Shown here: positions 34,576-41,426 of the stretch, piece by piece
Numbering within the stretch: the stretch's first letter is position 1
How the letters are laid out: every line of letters begins with the position of its first letter
Source: Eubacteriales Family XIII. Incertae Sedis bacterium
GTDB taxonomy: Bacteria; Bacillota; Clostridia; Peptostreptococcales; Anaerovoracaceae
Length of the DNA: 64,000 bases
Assembly (NCBI GenBank): GCA_031272485.1
Contig: JAISTV010000015.1
Location: 27,129-91,128, forward strand
Direction: 5' to 3'
Translations under genes and position numbers: made by a program
The notes under the pieces: generated by a model
What the model saw: only the letters and a program-made list of their open reading frames with translations
Databases searched by the model: none
What the model was told of the DNA's origin: nothing

Positions 34576-34703
34576 ATCAGGGGGATTCGCTTTGAAGACA
34601 GCATCTGCTGGCACGAGACTGAACAGAGGCGGCCGCCGACAAGGCCATTTGAATGCCGCTGCTTCGCCCCGCCATCGGCGCGGGAATCCCGCATCCCCCT
34701 GAT
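34576..34703 (-). ncRNA. Candidate structured RNA upstream of the reverse transcriptase
   Basis: On the minus strand ATCAGGGGGAT (34693-34703) and ATCCCCCTGAT (34576-34586) are perfect 11-bp inverted repeats enclosing 106 bases. The second copy ends 12 bases before the RT start codon. Smaller hairpins are visible inside: GCGG/CCGC, CGCC/GGCG, GGCGGCCGCC and CAGC/GCTG. The geometry resembles the a1/a2 frame of retron RNAs, but the RT is not a canonical retron enzyme. Transcription would come from the promoter at 35245-35273. Confidence 0.35.
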
Positions 34704-34709
34704 ACCTCC

Positions 34710-35204
34710 CTATCCCAGCAGGCGGTTAATCCGCCCCACGACAAAGTCGCGCTTGTTGGGCATGTGCAGGTGGAAATTGATGAACGGCACGCCGGCGCTC
34801 TCGGCCGCGGCCCGCGCGTTTTTCCACGCCATGTTGTTTGTGCGGTTATGCTCGGAGAGCGGGATTACGGCAACGATGGCTCCGCCGCTCGCGAGGGCGA
34901 AGTCGTAAGGCCGGCCGGTGCCGCCAAGCTGGGCGGGCGAAACGCCTTCGAGCAGCTGGTACTGCGGGAAAGCCCCGGAGATTACCTCCCGAAAATACGC
35001 CACGGTGTGCCCGCCTTCTTCCTCTGCGGGCGCTTGCGGGGCAGCAGGCGGTGCTGCGCCCGGGCCGTACGTAGCCTGCGCGGGAGCGGAAGCGGCGGCA
35101 TCCTTGAACCCGCCGGACTCCTGCAGCTTGTCGACCGTCTTGTCTATGGCGTCCGCCAAGCCGGTCTCCTTTACGGTCTGCACGATTTTATCAAATAACC
35201 CCAT
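34710..35204 (-). CDS. Small protein of unknown function upstream of the reverse transcriptase
   Basis: 164 residues, no signal peptide. An amphipathic N-terminus (MGLFDKIVQTVKETGLADAIDKTVDKL), an Ala/Pro-rich linker (about 37-62), and a conserved-looking C-terminal domain: PYDFALASGGAIVAVIPLS, EHNRTNNMAWKNARAAAESAG, PFINFHLHMPN. The strand-helix pattern with Asp101 and Glu118 faintly recalls a nuclease-like fold, but I cannot show a catalytic set. ATG 35204 follows GGAGGAACTATC. The stop lies six bases before the inverted-repeat segment, so this gene, the segment and the RT probably form one transcript. Confidence 0.6.
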   Translation of the reverse strand: MGLFDKIVQTVKETGLADAIDKTVDKLQESGGFKDAAASAPAQATYGPGAAPPAAPQAPAEEEGGHTVAYFREVISGAFPQYQLLEGVSPAQLGGTGRPYDFALASGGAIVAVIPLSEHNRTNNMAWKNARAAAESAGVPFINFHLHMPNKRDFVVGRINRLLG

Positions 35205-35244
35205 GATAGTTCCTCCACTGCCTCGAAAGAGAAAACGTACCTTA

Positions 35245-35273
35245 ATTATCACAGATGAACAGGCTACGGGCAA
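35245..35273 (-). promoter_or_regulatory. Promoter for the small protein/RT transcript
   Basis: Minus strand TTGCCC (35268-35273), 17 bases, GATAAT (35245-35250) with an upstream TGN extended -10. It lies 41 bp before ATG 35204. Confidence 0.5.
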
Positions 35274-35298
35274 GCAAAAATTCAGACGATAGACATAG

Positions 35299-35802
35299 CT
35301 ATTTCACGAATTCAGACTGTTTTTCCGGAGCAGCGCGCATGAACGCTGCCACTACCGATGCGTAATAGTGATAACTTAACCGACATACTCTGTCCTGCAA
35401 AAAATCAAACCGGATATCCCAAGTCTTACATGTAATCTGCATGATGCGACTAATGTTGTTTACGTTAACAGCTGATGATTTGCTGCTACGGATAATACAC
35501 CCATCGTTAATCTCGTCAAGTAAGCTGTTTAATGTGACTCCGGATAACGAGATAATACCCGTTTTCGTTATCAAGGCTAATCGTTTGTCACTTGTAATTT
35601 CCGCAAATAGTATGTCTGCAACTTTTACGCGAAAATAACCGCTTTGATGCCGCATTCGCAATTCCGGTTCACGAGAAATCTCTATGTCATCCCGATCCAT
35701 CTCAAATATCAAATGGTTGAACAGTTTAACGAATCTATCATCCATTGACGTAAGGTACTTTGATAAAGCTGCTTGTTCTTTTTTCGTAAATTGTATAACC
35801 AT
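35299..35802 (-). CDS. LytTR-domain transcriptional regulator
   Basis: 167 residues from ATG 35802. The C-terminal half is a LytTR DNA-binding domain: YFRVKVADILFAEITSDKRLALI, TLNSLLDEINDGCIIRSSKSSAVNVNNISRI. The N-terminal 60 residues are helical with no phospho-receiver or membrane segment, so it is not a classical two-component response regulator. A longer frame begins at ATG 35853, but a TATAAT (35842-35847) lies inside its first codons, while AGAAGG precedes ATG 35802. It is AT-rich, unlike its neighbours, and divergent from the peptide/membrane genes it may control. Confidence 0.8.
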   Translation of the reverse strand: MVIQFTKKEQAALSKYLTSMDDRFVKLFNHLIFEMDRDDIEISREPELRMRHQSGYFRVKVADILFAEITSDKRLALITKTGIISLSGVTLNSLLDEINDGCIIRSSKSSAVNVNNISRIMQITCKTWDIRFDFLQDRVCRLSYHYYASVVAAFMRAAPEKQSEFVK

Positions 35803-35841
35803 CCTTGAAAACCTTCTTTCTAATTCGAATGTATCAATAGA

Positions 35842-35867
35842 ATTATACAGCATATTTGTCTAACTGT
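35842..35867 (-). promoter_or_regulatory. LytTR gene promoter with a LytTR half-site
   Basis: Perfect -10 TATAAT (35842-35847) with no good -35. In that place lies ACAGTTAGA (35859-35867), which fits the LytTR half-site pattern [TA][AC][CA]GTTN[AG]. Suggests autoregulation. A second match, ACCGTTTAG, lies at about 36128-36136 on the plus strand. Confidence 0.4.
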
Positions 35868-36075
35868 GGGCATAATAATGTTTTTTTCTACTACGCCTGT
35901 AGAATTCATGCCTTGCGATAATGCTGTTAGCATTTGATTATGTTGCTACAACTTCTCAATTCGCAACGTATCCTTCTGTTAACAAGGAAAAAATCCAAGC
36001 TAACAGGAATACACATTTATCGTTTTTTCTATTAGGATAAAGATGTGCACGTGGAAAGCAACCGGGTTATTTACT

Positions 36076-36093
36076 GAAATGCTGCAGCATTTC
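36076..36093. repeat. 18-bp perfect palindrome upstream of the peptide gene
   Basis: GAAATGCTGCAGCATTTC is self-complementary over all 18 bases. It lies within the 311-bp gap between the LytTR gene and the secreted peptide gene, 72 bp before ATG 36165. The gap also holds CTGTTA repeats at 35924, 35976 and (inverted) 36001, and an orphan AGGAGG at about 36105. It may be an operator or an attenuator hairpin. Confidence 0.55.
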
Positions 36094-36164
36094 TTTCACG
36101 AAAAGAGGAGGTGAGTCGCCACCATCAAAAAACCGTTTAGTTACACAATACTAAGGAGTTACAT

Positions 36165-36380
36165 ATGACAAAAACTATTTCAAAAACAGGTATTATCTTT
36201 TTGATGTGCGTCGTACTGTTGGCGAGTACTATAAGCAGCGTTTTTGCTGTTGATTCACGTGTTTCTGCCTCAGGCACATCAACCACTACCGCCGTTATTA
36301 CTGCAGCAGAGGCGAATGCTTATTCCGGATGGACAAGTGGTCTGAATGAAAAAAAATATCAATCATCTAATAAAAGTTAG
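36165..36380 (+). CDS. Short secreted peptide of unknown function
   Basis: 71 residues, with TAAGGAG well placed before ATG 36165. A clear Sec signal peptide (basic KTISK, hydrophobic GIIFLMCVVLLASTISS, cleavage after VFA at about residue 28) leaves a mature peptide of about 43 residues. This is rich in Ser/Thr/Ala with one Trp and no Cys (beginning VDSRVSASG, ending YQSSNKS). It overlaps the next gene by 35 bases in a different frame. Context (LytTR regulator, membrane protein, VanZ-like protein) suggests a signalling or antimicrobial peptide; no family is recognised. Confidence 0.6.
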   Translation: MTKTISKTGIIFLMCVVLLASTISSVFAVDSRVSASGTSTTTAVITAAEANAYSGWTSGLNEKKYQSSNKS

Positions 36381-37533
36381 CCTTTTCTTCTCTATCGTAC
36401 TGTTGTTCTTTACATGTGGTGCGATACGATATGCAATTAACTTACATCAATGCAACGTGCAAGCGTTGATTGTGAAGGACTCGGGCGATTTTCTGCTAAC
36501 TGATACCTACGATTCGGATAACAGTAGTTTTGGCGACTTCCTCAATTCGCCGTCCGCTTCTGCAATCATGCTTAACACATATGATAAACTATGCAATAAT
36601 CCAAATATCGAATACTATGAGCTTGGTTTTCAGCTGTTGTGCTATATAGGCAAGTTTACCGGGTGCAGTTCTTTTGTCTCCCCCCCGGAACCAACTCTTA
36701 TAAACCAAAGCGTAAACGGCGAATACATTACTCCTTTGATGAGTATTCAGATAGATCAGGGGTTTCTATTGGATAACAAACCATCTTTCCAACCAAGTAT
36801 TGGCCAGGGCTTCATTGACACCGACTTCTCACTCACTCATAGTCAGATGATACCTGTCCTGCTTGGGGATTCCTATAATGAGCTCTATAAAATCGGCGAT
36901 AGTTTCATAGGGTACTATGCCTCCGGGAATCCGGCATCATTCTGCGTGAAAGGATTCCTCAAGGATGACGCTGAGATTGTTGTTGATTCAGAGAAGATTA
37001 TTCTCGACAACTACATCATAATGCCCACTCTTAATCTGGATCCGGATATTTCTGCTACAGACAACGCAATACTGCTATCCTTAAAATGTGAAGGCTTTAT
37101 TCACTATTCGTCTCGAGAACAGTTTTTCTTGTCAGTAGAAGAGCTGGAACAAATAAAGAATGAAACCGGATTCGCCTATAGTATTCCCGGCAGTCAATTG
37201 GAAAACAACAATTTTCTGCATCTGGCTCTGCCAACGAGCATTCTACTCTTCATAGCTTCAGTCGTATTTTACTTTGCTATGCTCATTTGTTTATATAGAA
37301 AAGTCCTCATTTCGAGCATTGGTAGACAGCATAGTTTAATAATGCAGTGTGTCATATTGTTTGCCAATCTGTTGATATACTATCTCTCTGGATTTGCGAT
37401 AAACTACATTGTTTTTTACCAAAAGAGAAACCTGCTTATAGATTCACTGAACATCTCAGTAATACTGTTATTGCTTGGAACCGGATTGATTTTTTATGGC
37501 ATGTTTAAGAGGAGGCAACACAACCATGAATAG
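36346..37533 (+). CDS. Four-helix membrane protein with large outer domain
   Basis: 395 residues. One N-terminal helix (LIKVSLFFSIVLLFFTCGAIRYAI, about 8-31), then about 255 residues outside the membrane, then three helices near 288-310, 324-346 and 362-385, ending in a basic tail KRRQHNHE. This one-plus-three topology is that of FtsX/MacB-type ABC permeases, but sequence similarity is not evident and no ATPase gene is adjacent. Its start lies inside the peptide gene with no good Shine-Dalgarno, suggesting translational coupling. AT-rich. It may export, sense or give immunity to the peptide. Confidence 0.6.
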   Translation: MKKNINHLIKVSLFFSIVLLFFTCGAIRYAINLHQCNVQALIVKDSGDFLLTDTYDSDNSSFGDFLNSPSASAIMLNTYDKLCNNPNIEYYELGFQLLCYIGKFTGCSSFVSPPEPTLINQSVNGEYITPLMSIQIDQGFLLDNKPSFQPSIGQGFIDTDFSLTHSQMIPVLLGDSYNELYKIGDSFIGYYASGNPASFCVKGFLKDDAEIVVDSEKIILDNYIIMPTLNLDPDISATDNAILLSLKCEGFIHYSSREQFFLSVEELEQIKNETGFAYSIPGSQLENNNFLHLALPTSILLFIASVVFYFAMLICLYRKVLISSIGRQHSLIMQCVILFANLLIYYLSGFAINYIVFYQKRNLLIDSLNISVILLLLGTGLIFYGMFKRRQHNHE

Positions 37534-38350
37534 ACTCCTTATCGGAGCGCACTATTTAGGCTATGCGGCGCTGCTAAGTTTGTTCATTATAGTAGCCAAT
37601 GTGATTCTCAGTAAGGAGTATAAAGAACTCAGCAAGAGATCTTTTCAGATCGTTGTTCGGTTTTTGTTTTTCACATACTTGCTTACTACAGGATGGATAC
37701 TGGGAGTGTTCTCTGTTTCGTCGTGGCACCTACCGTATTACATTACGTTCAATTTAGTTCCTTTTGTGAATGAGTCTGTTGAGCTAATAATCCTTAATGT
37801 TCTTTTGTTTATTCCCCTCGGAACACTATCGCCGTTTGTCTTTCACAGAATGCGTAAAACACGGAGTGCAAGCCTCTGCTTTTTGCTGACTTGCTTAACC
37901 ATAGAAGTTGCGCAAGGACTCTTTCTCGGACGGATATTTGATGTTGACGATATCGTCGCAAATCTGGCAGGGTGCTTTTTTGGCTACGGACTATGGGTCA
38001 TACTATGGAAGGCCCGTAGCCGTTATTTTGCATCAGTAGACCTTAATACATATGCGTCTTTATTACTAACGGTTACATTCTCGCTATGCGGAATAAGTTA
38101 CGCACGGTTTTCGATACTGGATGTTGTGCTTACTTCTTACGGAATCCCAACCTGGTCGGGTAATGACGGATGGATTATCTCCCAAAGCGGCATCCACTAC
38201 AGCAACATCTTCCTAATCGCGCTTTTGTTAATACCGCTCGGCATGTCTATCCCGGTCTGGCGCAACAGACAAACTCGCCTACCAGCGATTACCGCCCTCA
38301 TTGCCATATTAGCATTTTCATCACTTACGGTATTGCAGTATTACAAATGA
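37526..38350 (+). CDS. VanZ-like membrane protein
   Basis: 274 residues. The N-terminal ~150 residues show the VanZ pattern: NLVPFVNES, NVLLFIPLGTLSPF, then CLTIEVAQGLFLGRIFDVDDIVANLAGCFFGYG. Further helices follow, for about seven to eight in all. VanZ proteins are linked to low-level glycopeptide or lipopeptide tolerance by an unclear mechanism. AGGAGG precedes ATG 37526, which overlaps the previous gene by eight bases. It is the last gene of the island operon, followed by a terminator at 38385-38411. Confidence 0.8.
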   Translation: MNRLLIGAHYLGYAALLSLFIIVANVILSKEYKELSKRSFQIVVRFLFFTYLLTTGWILGVFSVSSWHLPYYITFNLVPFVNESVELIILNVLLFIPLGTLSPFVFHRMRKTRSASLCFLLTCLTIEVAQGLFLGRIFDVDDIVANLAGCFFGYGLWVILWKARSRYFASVDLNTYASLLLTVTFSLCGISYARFSILDVVLTSYGIPTWSGNDGWIISQSGIHYSNIFLIALLLIPLGMSIPVWRNRQTRLPAITALIAILAFSSLTVLQYYK

Positions 38351-38384
38351 CGATGGGGAAGGCGAGGGGCAAAAGGACCGCTAC

Positions 38385-38411
38385 AGTGTAAGGGGTTCCG
38401 TACACTTTTTT
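38385..38411 (+). terminator. Rho-independent terminator of the VanZ operon
   Basis: Stem AGTGTA/TACACT (38385-38390 and 38401-38406) with a ten-base loop and a run of six T (38406-38411). Confidence 0.7.
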
Positions 38412-38416
38412 CACGG

Positions 38417-38508
38417 TTTTCGGGGGCCTTCTTGAAAACCTTCTTTTCGCAGCGCGGATGTGGAACGCATGAAAGCCTTGAAATTTTAACGCTTTCGAGG
38501 CCCGAAAA
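38417..38508. other. Possible structured element in a 361-bp gene-free gap
   Basis: Between the VanZ terminator and the HD-GYP promoter, TTTTCGGGGGCCT (38417-38429) can pair with AGGCCCGAAAA (38498-38508) with a two-base bulge. It encloses a second hairpin, GAAAGC/GCTTTC (38471-38476, 38491-38496). No ORF is convincing here. It could be a small RNA or a relic of the island border. Confidence 0.25.
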
Positions 38509-38525
38509 AAAGATTGTTAATTACT

Positions 38526-38564
38526 AAGCAAGCGCTTGCTTTTTGTGATTTGCGGTGGTATGCT
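38526..38564 (+). promoter_or_regulatory. HD-GYP gene promoter overlapped by a 16-bp palindrome
   Basis: AAGCAAGCGCTTGCTT (38526-38541) is a perfect palindrome. Its right arm supplies the -35 TTGCTT (38537-38542), followed after 16 bases by TATGCT (38559-38564). A repressor bound to the palindrome would block the promoter. The leader to ATG 38712 is about 140 nt and has a TGCGG/CCGCA hairpin shortly before the start. Confidence 0.45.
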
Positions 38565-38711
38565 ACGTGTACGAAAACAGATACAGCCACTAACAGAGAA
38601 TGCGTCTTGAGCCCGCGAACTGCGCGCGGTAGGCTTCTTACCAAATGCATGGATTGGTAATTCGTCGCAGAAATGCATAGTGCGGGACAGCCGCACAGAA
38701 CGGGGGACATT

Positions 38712-39512
38712 ATGAGAATCTGGAACGAGAGAAGGCGTAGAGAAGAGGAGCGCGCCATGATCCGGATGCGACAGATCTACGCATTACAAACAAGCATCCT
38801 GCGGATTGTGGCGGACCTGGTGGAGAGCCGGGACAACATCACCGGTGGGCATGTCGAGCGAACACAGCGCTACCTCGGCATCCTGTATATAGCGATGCGA
38901 CGCAAAGGGCTTTTCGAAGAGGAGCTCATGGACTGGAGCGAGAAGTACACGCTGCCGTCCGCCCTGCTGCACGACGTGGGCAAGATCGTGATCCCCGACC
39001 AAATCCTCATGAAGCCGGGGCGGCTCACCGACGAGGAGTTTGCCATCATGAAGACGCACGTGAACGCCGGCGCCAAGCTCATCCGCCGCATGATCGAGGA
39101 CATTGACATTTCCACGCTTCACGAAGGCGGGCTGGTGCAGTACGAGGGCGCCCAGTTCCTGCAGGACGCCTACATATTCGCCAGTTGCCACCACGAGAAG
39201 TGGGACGGGACCGGCTACCCCTGCGGCAGGGCCGGAAAAGGGATTCCGCTCAAGGGCCGCATGATGGCGCTCGGCGATGTCTACGATGCGCTCGTGACCC
39301 GTCGCCCGTACAAGGAGCCCTACACCCACGAGCAGGCGGTGGCCATAATCGAGGACGGTGCGGGCACGCACTTCGACCCGGCCCTCGTGGACGTGTTCCT
39401 GAGCGTCAAGGACAAATTCGCCTCTGTTGCTACTGCCTCAGGCAGCGACATATTGCCCATCCACTCACCGCTGGAGTATGACCTGCGAGACCAGGTCCTG
39501 CTCTGCGGCTGA
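38712..39512 (+). CDS. HD-GYP domain phosphodiesterase
   Basis: 266 residues. A short N-terminal helix (1-25) is followed by an HD-GYP domain: ESRDNITGGHVERTQRY (39-54), LLHDVGKIVIPDQIL with the HD pair at 87-88, and HHEKWDGTGYPCG with the GYP triad at about 168-170. It also has MALGDVYDALVTRRPYKEP. HD-GYP enzymes hydrolyse cyclic di-GMP (or related cyclic dinucleotides). No receiver, PAS or membrane segment is attached, so control is probably at transcription. ATG 38712 follows CGGGGGAC. Confidence 0.9.
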   Translation: MRIWNERRRREEERAMIRMRQIYALQTSILRIVADLVESRDNITGGHVERTQRYLGILYIAMRRKGLFEEELMDWSEKYTLPSALLHDVGKIVIPDQILMKPGRLTDEEFAIMKTHVNAGAKLIRRMIEDIDISTLHEGGLVQYEGAQFLQDAYIFASCHHEKWDGTGYPCGRAGKGIPLKGRMMALGDVYDALVTRRPYKEPYTHEQAVAIIEDGAGTHFDPALVDVFLSVKDKFASVATASGSDILPIHSPLEYDLRDQVLLCG

Positions 39513-39525
39513 GGGGGCAAAGAAA

Positions 39526-39551
39526 ACGGGCGGCCTTTCGGGGCCGCCCGT
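39526..39551. terminator. Bidirectional terminator between HD-GYP gene and tpx
   Basis: A 10-bp GC-rich stem ACGGGCGGCC/GGCCGCCCGT (39526-39535 and 39542-39551). The minus-strand side is followed by TTTTCTTT, so it is strongest for tpx; the plus side has only TTTC. Confidence 0.8.
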
Positions 39552-39565
39552 TTCTGTAGTTACCG

Positions 39566-40051
39566 TTAGAGCGCTGCGAGCGCCGCGTCGAAGTCCGGTT
39601 GGTCGGTGACCTCCGGCACATACTGCACATACGTCACTGTGCCCTGCCCGTCCACCACGAACACCGCCCGCGTGAGCAGGCCCAGCTCCTGGATGTACGT
39701 GCCCGTAGCCTGACCAAAACTGCCGTCCCTATAGTCGGACAGCGTCTGCACCGCCGAGATACCGGCCGCGCCGCACCAGCGAGCCTGCGCGAAAGGCAGG
39801 TCCTTGCTCACCACGTAGATGCCCACGCCCGGAAGCGCCGCCGCCTTCTCGTTGAACGTCCGCACCTCGAGGTCGCACACCGGCGTGTCTAAGGACGGCA
39901 CCGTGAGAAACACGCGCTTCCCGCTCGTATCCGCCAGCGTAAACGGCGCCAGCTCATTCGTTGCAACTGTAAAGTCCGGGAACTTGACACCCACCGAAAG
40001 GGCCGTGCCCGCAAGCGTCATAGGATTCCCCTGAAAAGTGATTGTAGACAT
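39566..40051 (-). CDS. tpx: Thiol peroxidase Tpx
   Basis: 161 residues, atypical 2-Cys peroxiredoxin. Peroxidatic Cys59 in PSLDTPVCDLEVR, resolving Cys93 in ARWCGA; the segment GTYIQELGLLTRAVFVVD is also typical. It reduces peroxides with thioredoxin. ATG 40051 is preceded by AAAGGAG. Its promoter (40075-40102) reads away from coaB, and both genes share a very short divergent region. Confidence 0.95.
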   Translation of the reverse strand: MSTITFQGNPMTLAGTALSVGVKFPDFTVATNELAPFTLADTSGKRVFLTVPSLDTPVCDLEVRTFNEKAAALPGVGIYVVSKDLPFAQARWCGAAGISAVQTLSDYRDGSFGQATGTYIQELGLLTRAVFVVDGQGTVTYVQYVPEVTDQPDFDAALAAL

Positions 40052-40074
40052 AATTCTCACTCCTTTCATTTTTT

Positions 40075-40102
40075 ATTATACCACCTGCGGTTTACGTGTT
40101 AA
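40075..40102 (-). promoter_or_regulatory. tpx promoter
   Basis: Minus strand TTAACA (40097-40102), 16 bases, perfect TATAAT (40075-40080). It gives a short leader with AAAGGAG. Confidence 0.6.
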
Positions 40103-40112
40103 AATGTATGGC

Positions 40113-40865
40113 ATGAATATACTGATAACCGCGGGTGGTACCACCGAAAAGATTGACAGCGTCCGCAGCATTACGAATACCGGAACAGGCAGACTCGGCG
40201 CCCTGATCGCTGCGTATTTCGCGCATGAAAAATCCGTCGAAAAAGTCTACTACGTCTGCAATGGACGCGCCGTACGGCCACCGGGCGGCAATGACACATC
40301 CAAGATAGAAGTAATCATAGCCGACGATACCGCCGCGCTGGAGCAGGCGGTCAGCCGTTTGTGTTCGGAAGTGCCCATACACGCCGTAATCCACAGCATG
40401 GCGGTAAGCGACTACCGCGTGCGCACGGTGACCACGGCGGAAGACCTGGGCGCGGGCATAGCGGCGCTGGCTGAAACGGAAAAGCTGGACAGCGGGAAGG
40501 TAGCCGCGTGCATCTGTGCGAGCAGCGGGCTCAGGCGCGGTGAGAAAATCAGCTCCGTACTGGAAAACCCCGTCATCCTCCTCGAGAAAACCCCGAAGAT
40601 TATCGCGCAGCTAAGGCCGCAGCTTCCGGACGCGAAGATTGTGGGCTTTAAGCTCCTCTCCGGCGTATCCACGGAAGAGCTCATAGACACGGCCTATGCC
40701 CTGCTTGTGAAAAACGACTGCGACTACGTGCTTGCCAACGACATGAACACCGTCTCGGACGGTGAACAGCACACGGGTTATTTAATTGACCGTAACAAGA
40801 ATACGGTAACGGCAGTCGGCAAGCAGCGGATTGCGGAAGCCATTGTAAAAACCATAGTCGGATAA
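40113..40865 (+). CDS. coaB: Phosphopantothenate-cysteine ligase (stand-alone CoaB)
   Basis: 250 residues. It starts NILITAGGTTEKIDSVRSITNTGTGRLG, the nucleotide-binding opening of the CoaB family, with HSMAVSDYRV and VGFKLLSGVSTEELI downstream. It joins phosphopantothenate and cysteine in CoA synthesis. It is a stand-alone CoaB followed by a separate decarboxylase, the split form known from streptococci, rather than the usual CoaBC fusion. Start is ATG 40113, or ATG 40104; neither has a Shine-Dalgarno. Confidence 0.9.
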   Translation: MNILITAGGTTEKIDSVRSITNTGTGRLGALIAAYFAHEKSVEKVYYVCNGRAVRPPGGNDTSKIEVIIADDTAALEQAVSRLCSEVPIHAVIHSMAVSDYRVRTVTTAEDLGAGIAALAETEKLDSGKVAACICASSGLRRGEKISSVLENPVILLEKTPKIIAQLRPQLPDAKIVGFKLLSGVSTEELIDTAYALLVKNDCDYVLANDMNTVSDGEQHTGYLIDRNKNTVTAVGKQRIAEAIVKTIVG

Positions 40866-40880
40866 GGAGGCGGGCGCAGA

Positions 40881-41426
40881 ATGGCAAACATAGTACTGGG
40901 CGTAACGGGTTCCATAGCGGCCTACAAGGCGGCGGATTTGGCGAACACGCTCACCAAGGAAGGCCACACGGTTACGGTGGTCATGACCGGGAGCGCGCAG
41001 GAGTTTATAGCCCCGCTTACGTTTGAGACGCTCACGAAGCAGCCGGTCTATACGGACGCCTTTGCGCGGACGGACGCCTTCGACGTGGAGCACATAGGCC
41101 TCGCCAAGCAGGCGGACGTGCTGGTTATCGCACCGGCCACCGCGAATATCATCGGCAAGATAGCGGCCGGCATAGCGGATGACCTGCTCACGACCGTGGT
41201 CATGGCGGCGGCAGGCAAGCCGGTGCTCATCTGCCCGGCCATGAATACGGTTATGTACGAGAACCCCATAGTGCAGGGGAATATAGAAAAACTTGCAGCG
41301 CTCGGCTACCGGTTCGTAGAGCCGCGCGAGTCTCTCCTCGCCTGCGGCGACCTCGGAAAAGGCGCGCTGGCAGAGACGGCAGATATTCTGCAACAGATTA
41401 GAAGTCTACTTAAGCCCAACGACTAA
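40881..41426 (+). CDS. coaC: Phosphopantothenoylcysteine decarboxylase (CoaC)
   Basis: 181 residues, flavin-binding HFCD family. It has GVTGSIAAYKAADL (7-20), the catalytic His in DVEHIGLAK, VIAPATANIIGKIAAGIADDLL, and the PAMNTVMYENPIV loop with its Asn-containing signature. It decarboxylates the product of CoaB to 4'-phosphopantetheine. AAGGAGG precedes ATG 40881, 15 bp after coaB. The usual catalytic Cys loop is recognisable as ESLLACGDLGKGAL. Confidence 0.93.
   Translation: MANIVLGVTGSIAAYKAADLANTLTKEGHTVTVVMTGSAQEFIAPLTFETLTKQPVYTDAFARTDAFDVEHIGLAKQADVLVIAPATANIIGKIAAGIADDLLTTVVMAAAGKPVLICPAMNTVMYENPIVQGNIEKLAALGYRFVEPRESLLACGDLGKGALAETADILQQIRSLLKPND

Noticed and set aside
34563..34703. 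Calling the RT locus a retron
   Set aside because: The inverted repeat fits, but the RT lacks the NAxxH and VTG motifs and has YSDD with a different motif B. The inner segment does not show a long msd hairpin.
34710..35204. Naming the small RT-linked protein a PD-(D/E)xK nuclease
   Set aside because: Only a vague strand-helix pattern is visible and the Lys of the catalytic motif cannot be placed.
36111..36140. Tiny leader ORF starting GTG right after AGGAGG upstream of the secreted peptide gene
   Set aside because: The GTG directly abuts the ribosome-binding site with no spacer; no other start codon is at usable distance.
38572..38711. Cyclic-di-GMP riboswitch in the HD-GYP leader
   Set aside because: The conserved GEMM core segments and tetraloop receptor are not present in the leader; only a short TGCGG/CCGCA hairpin is seen.
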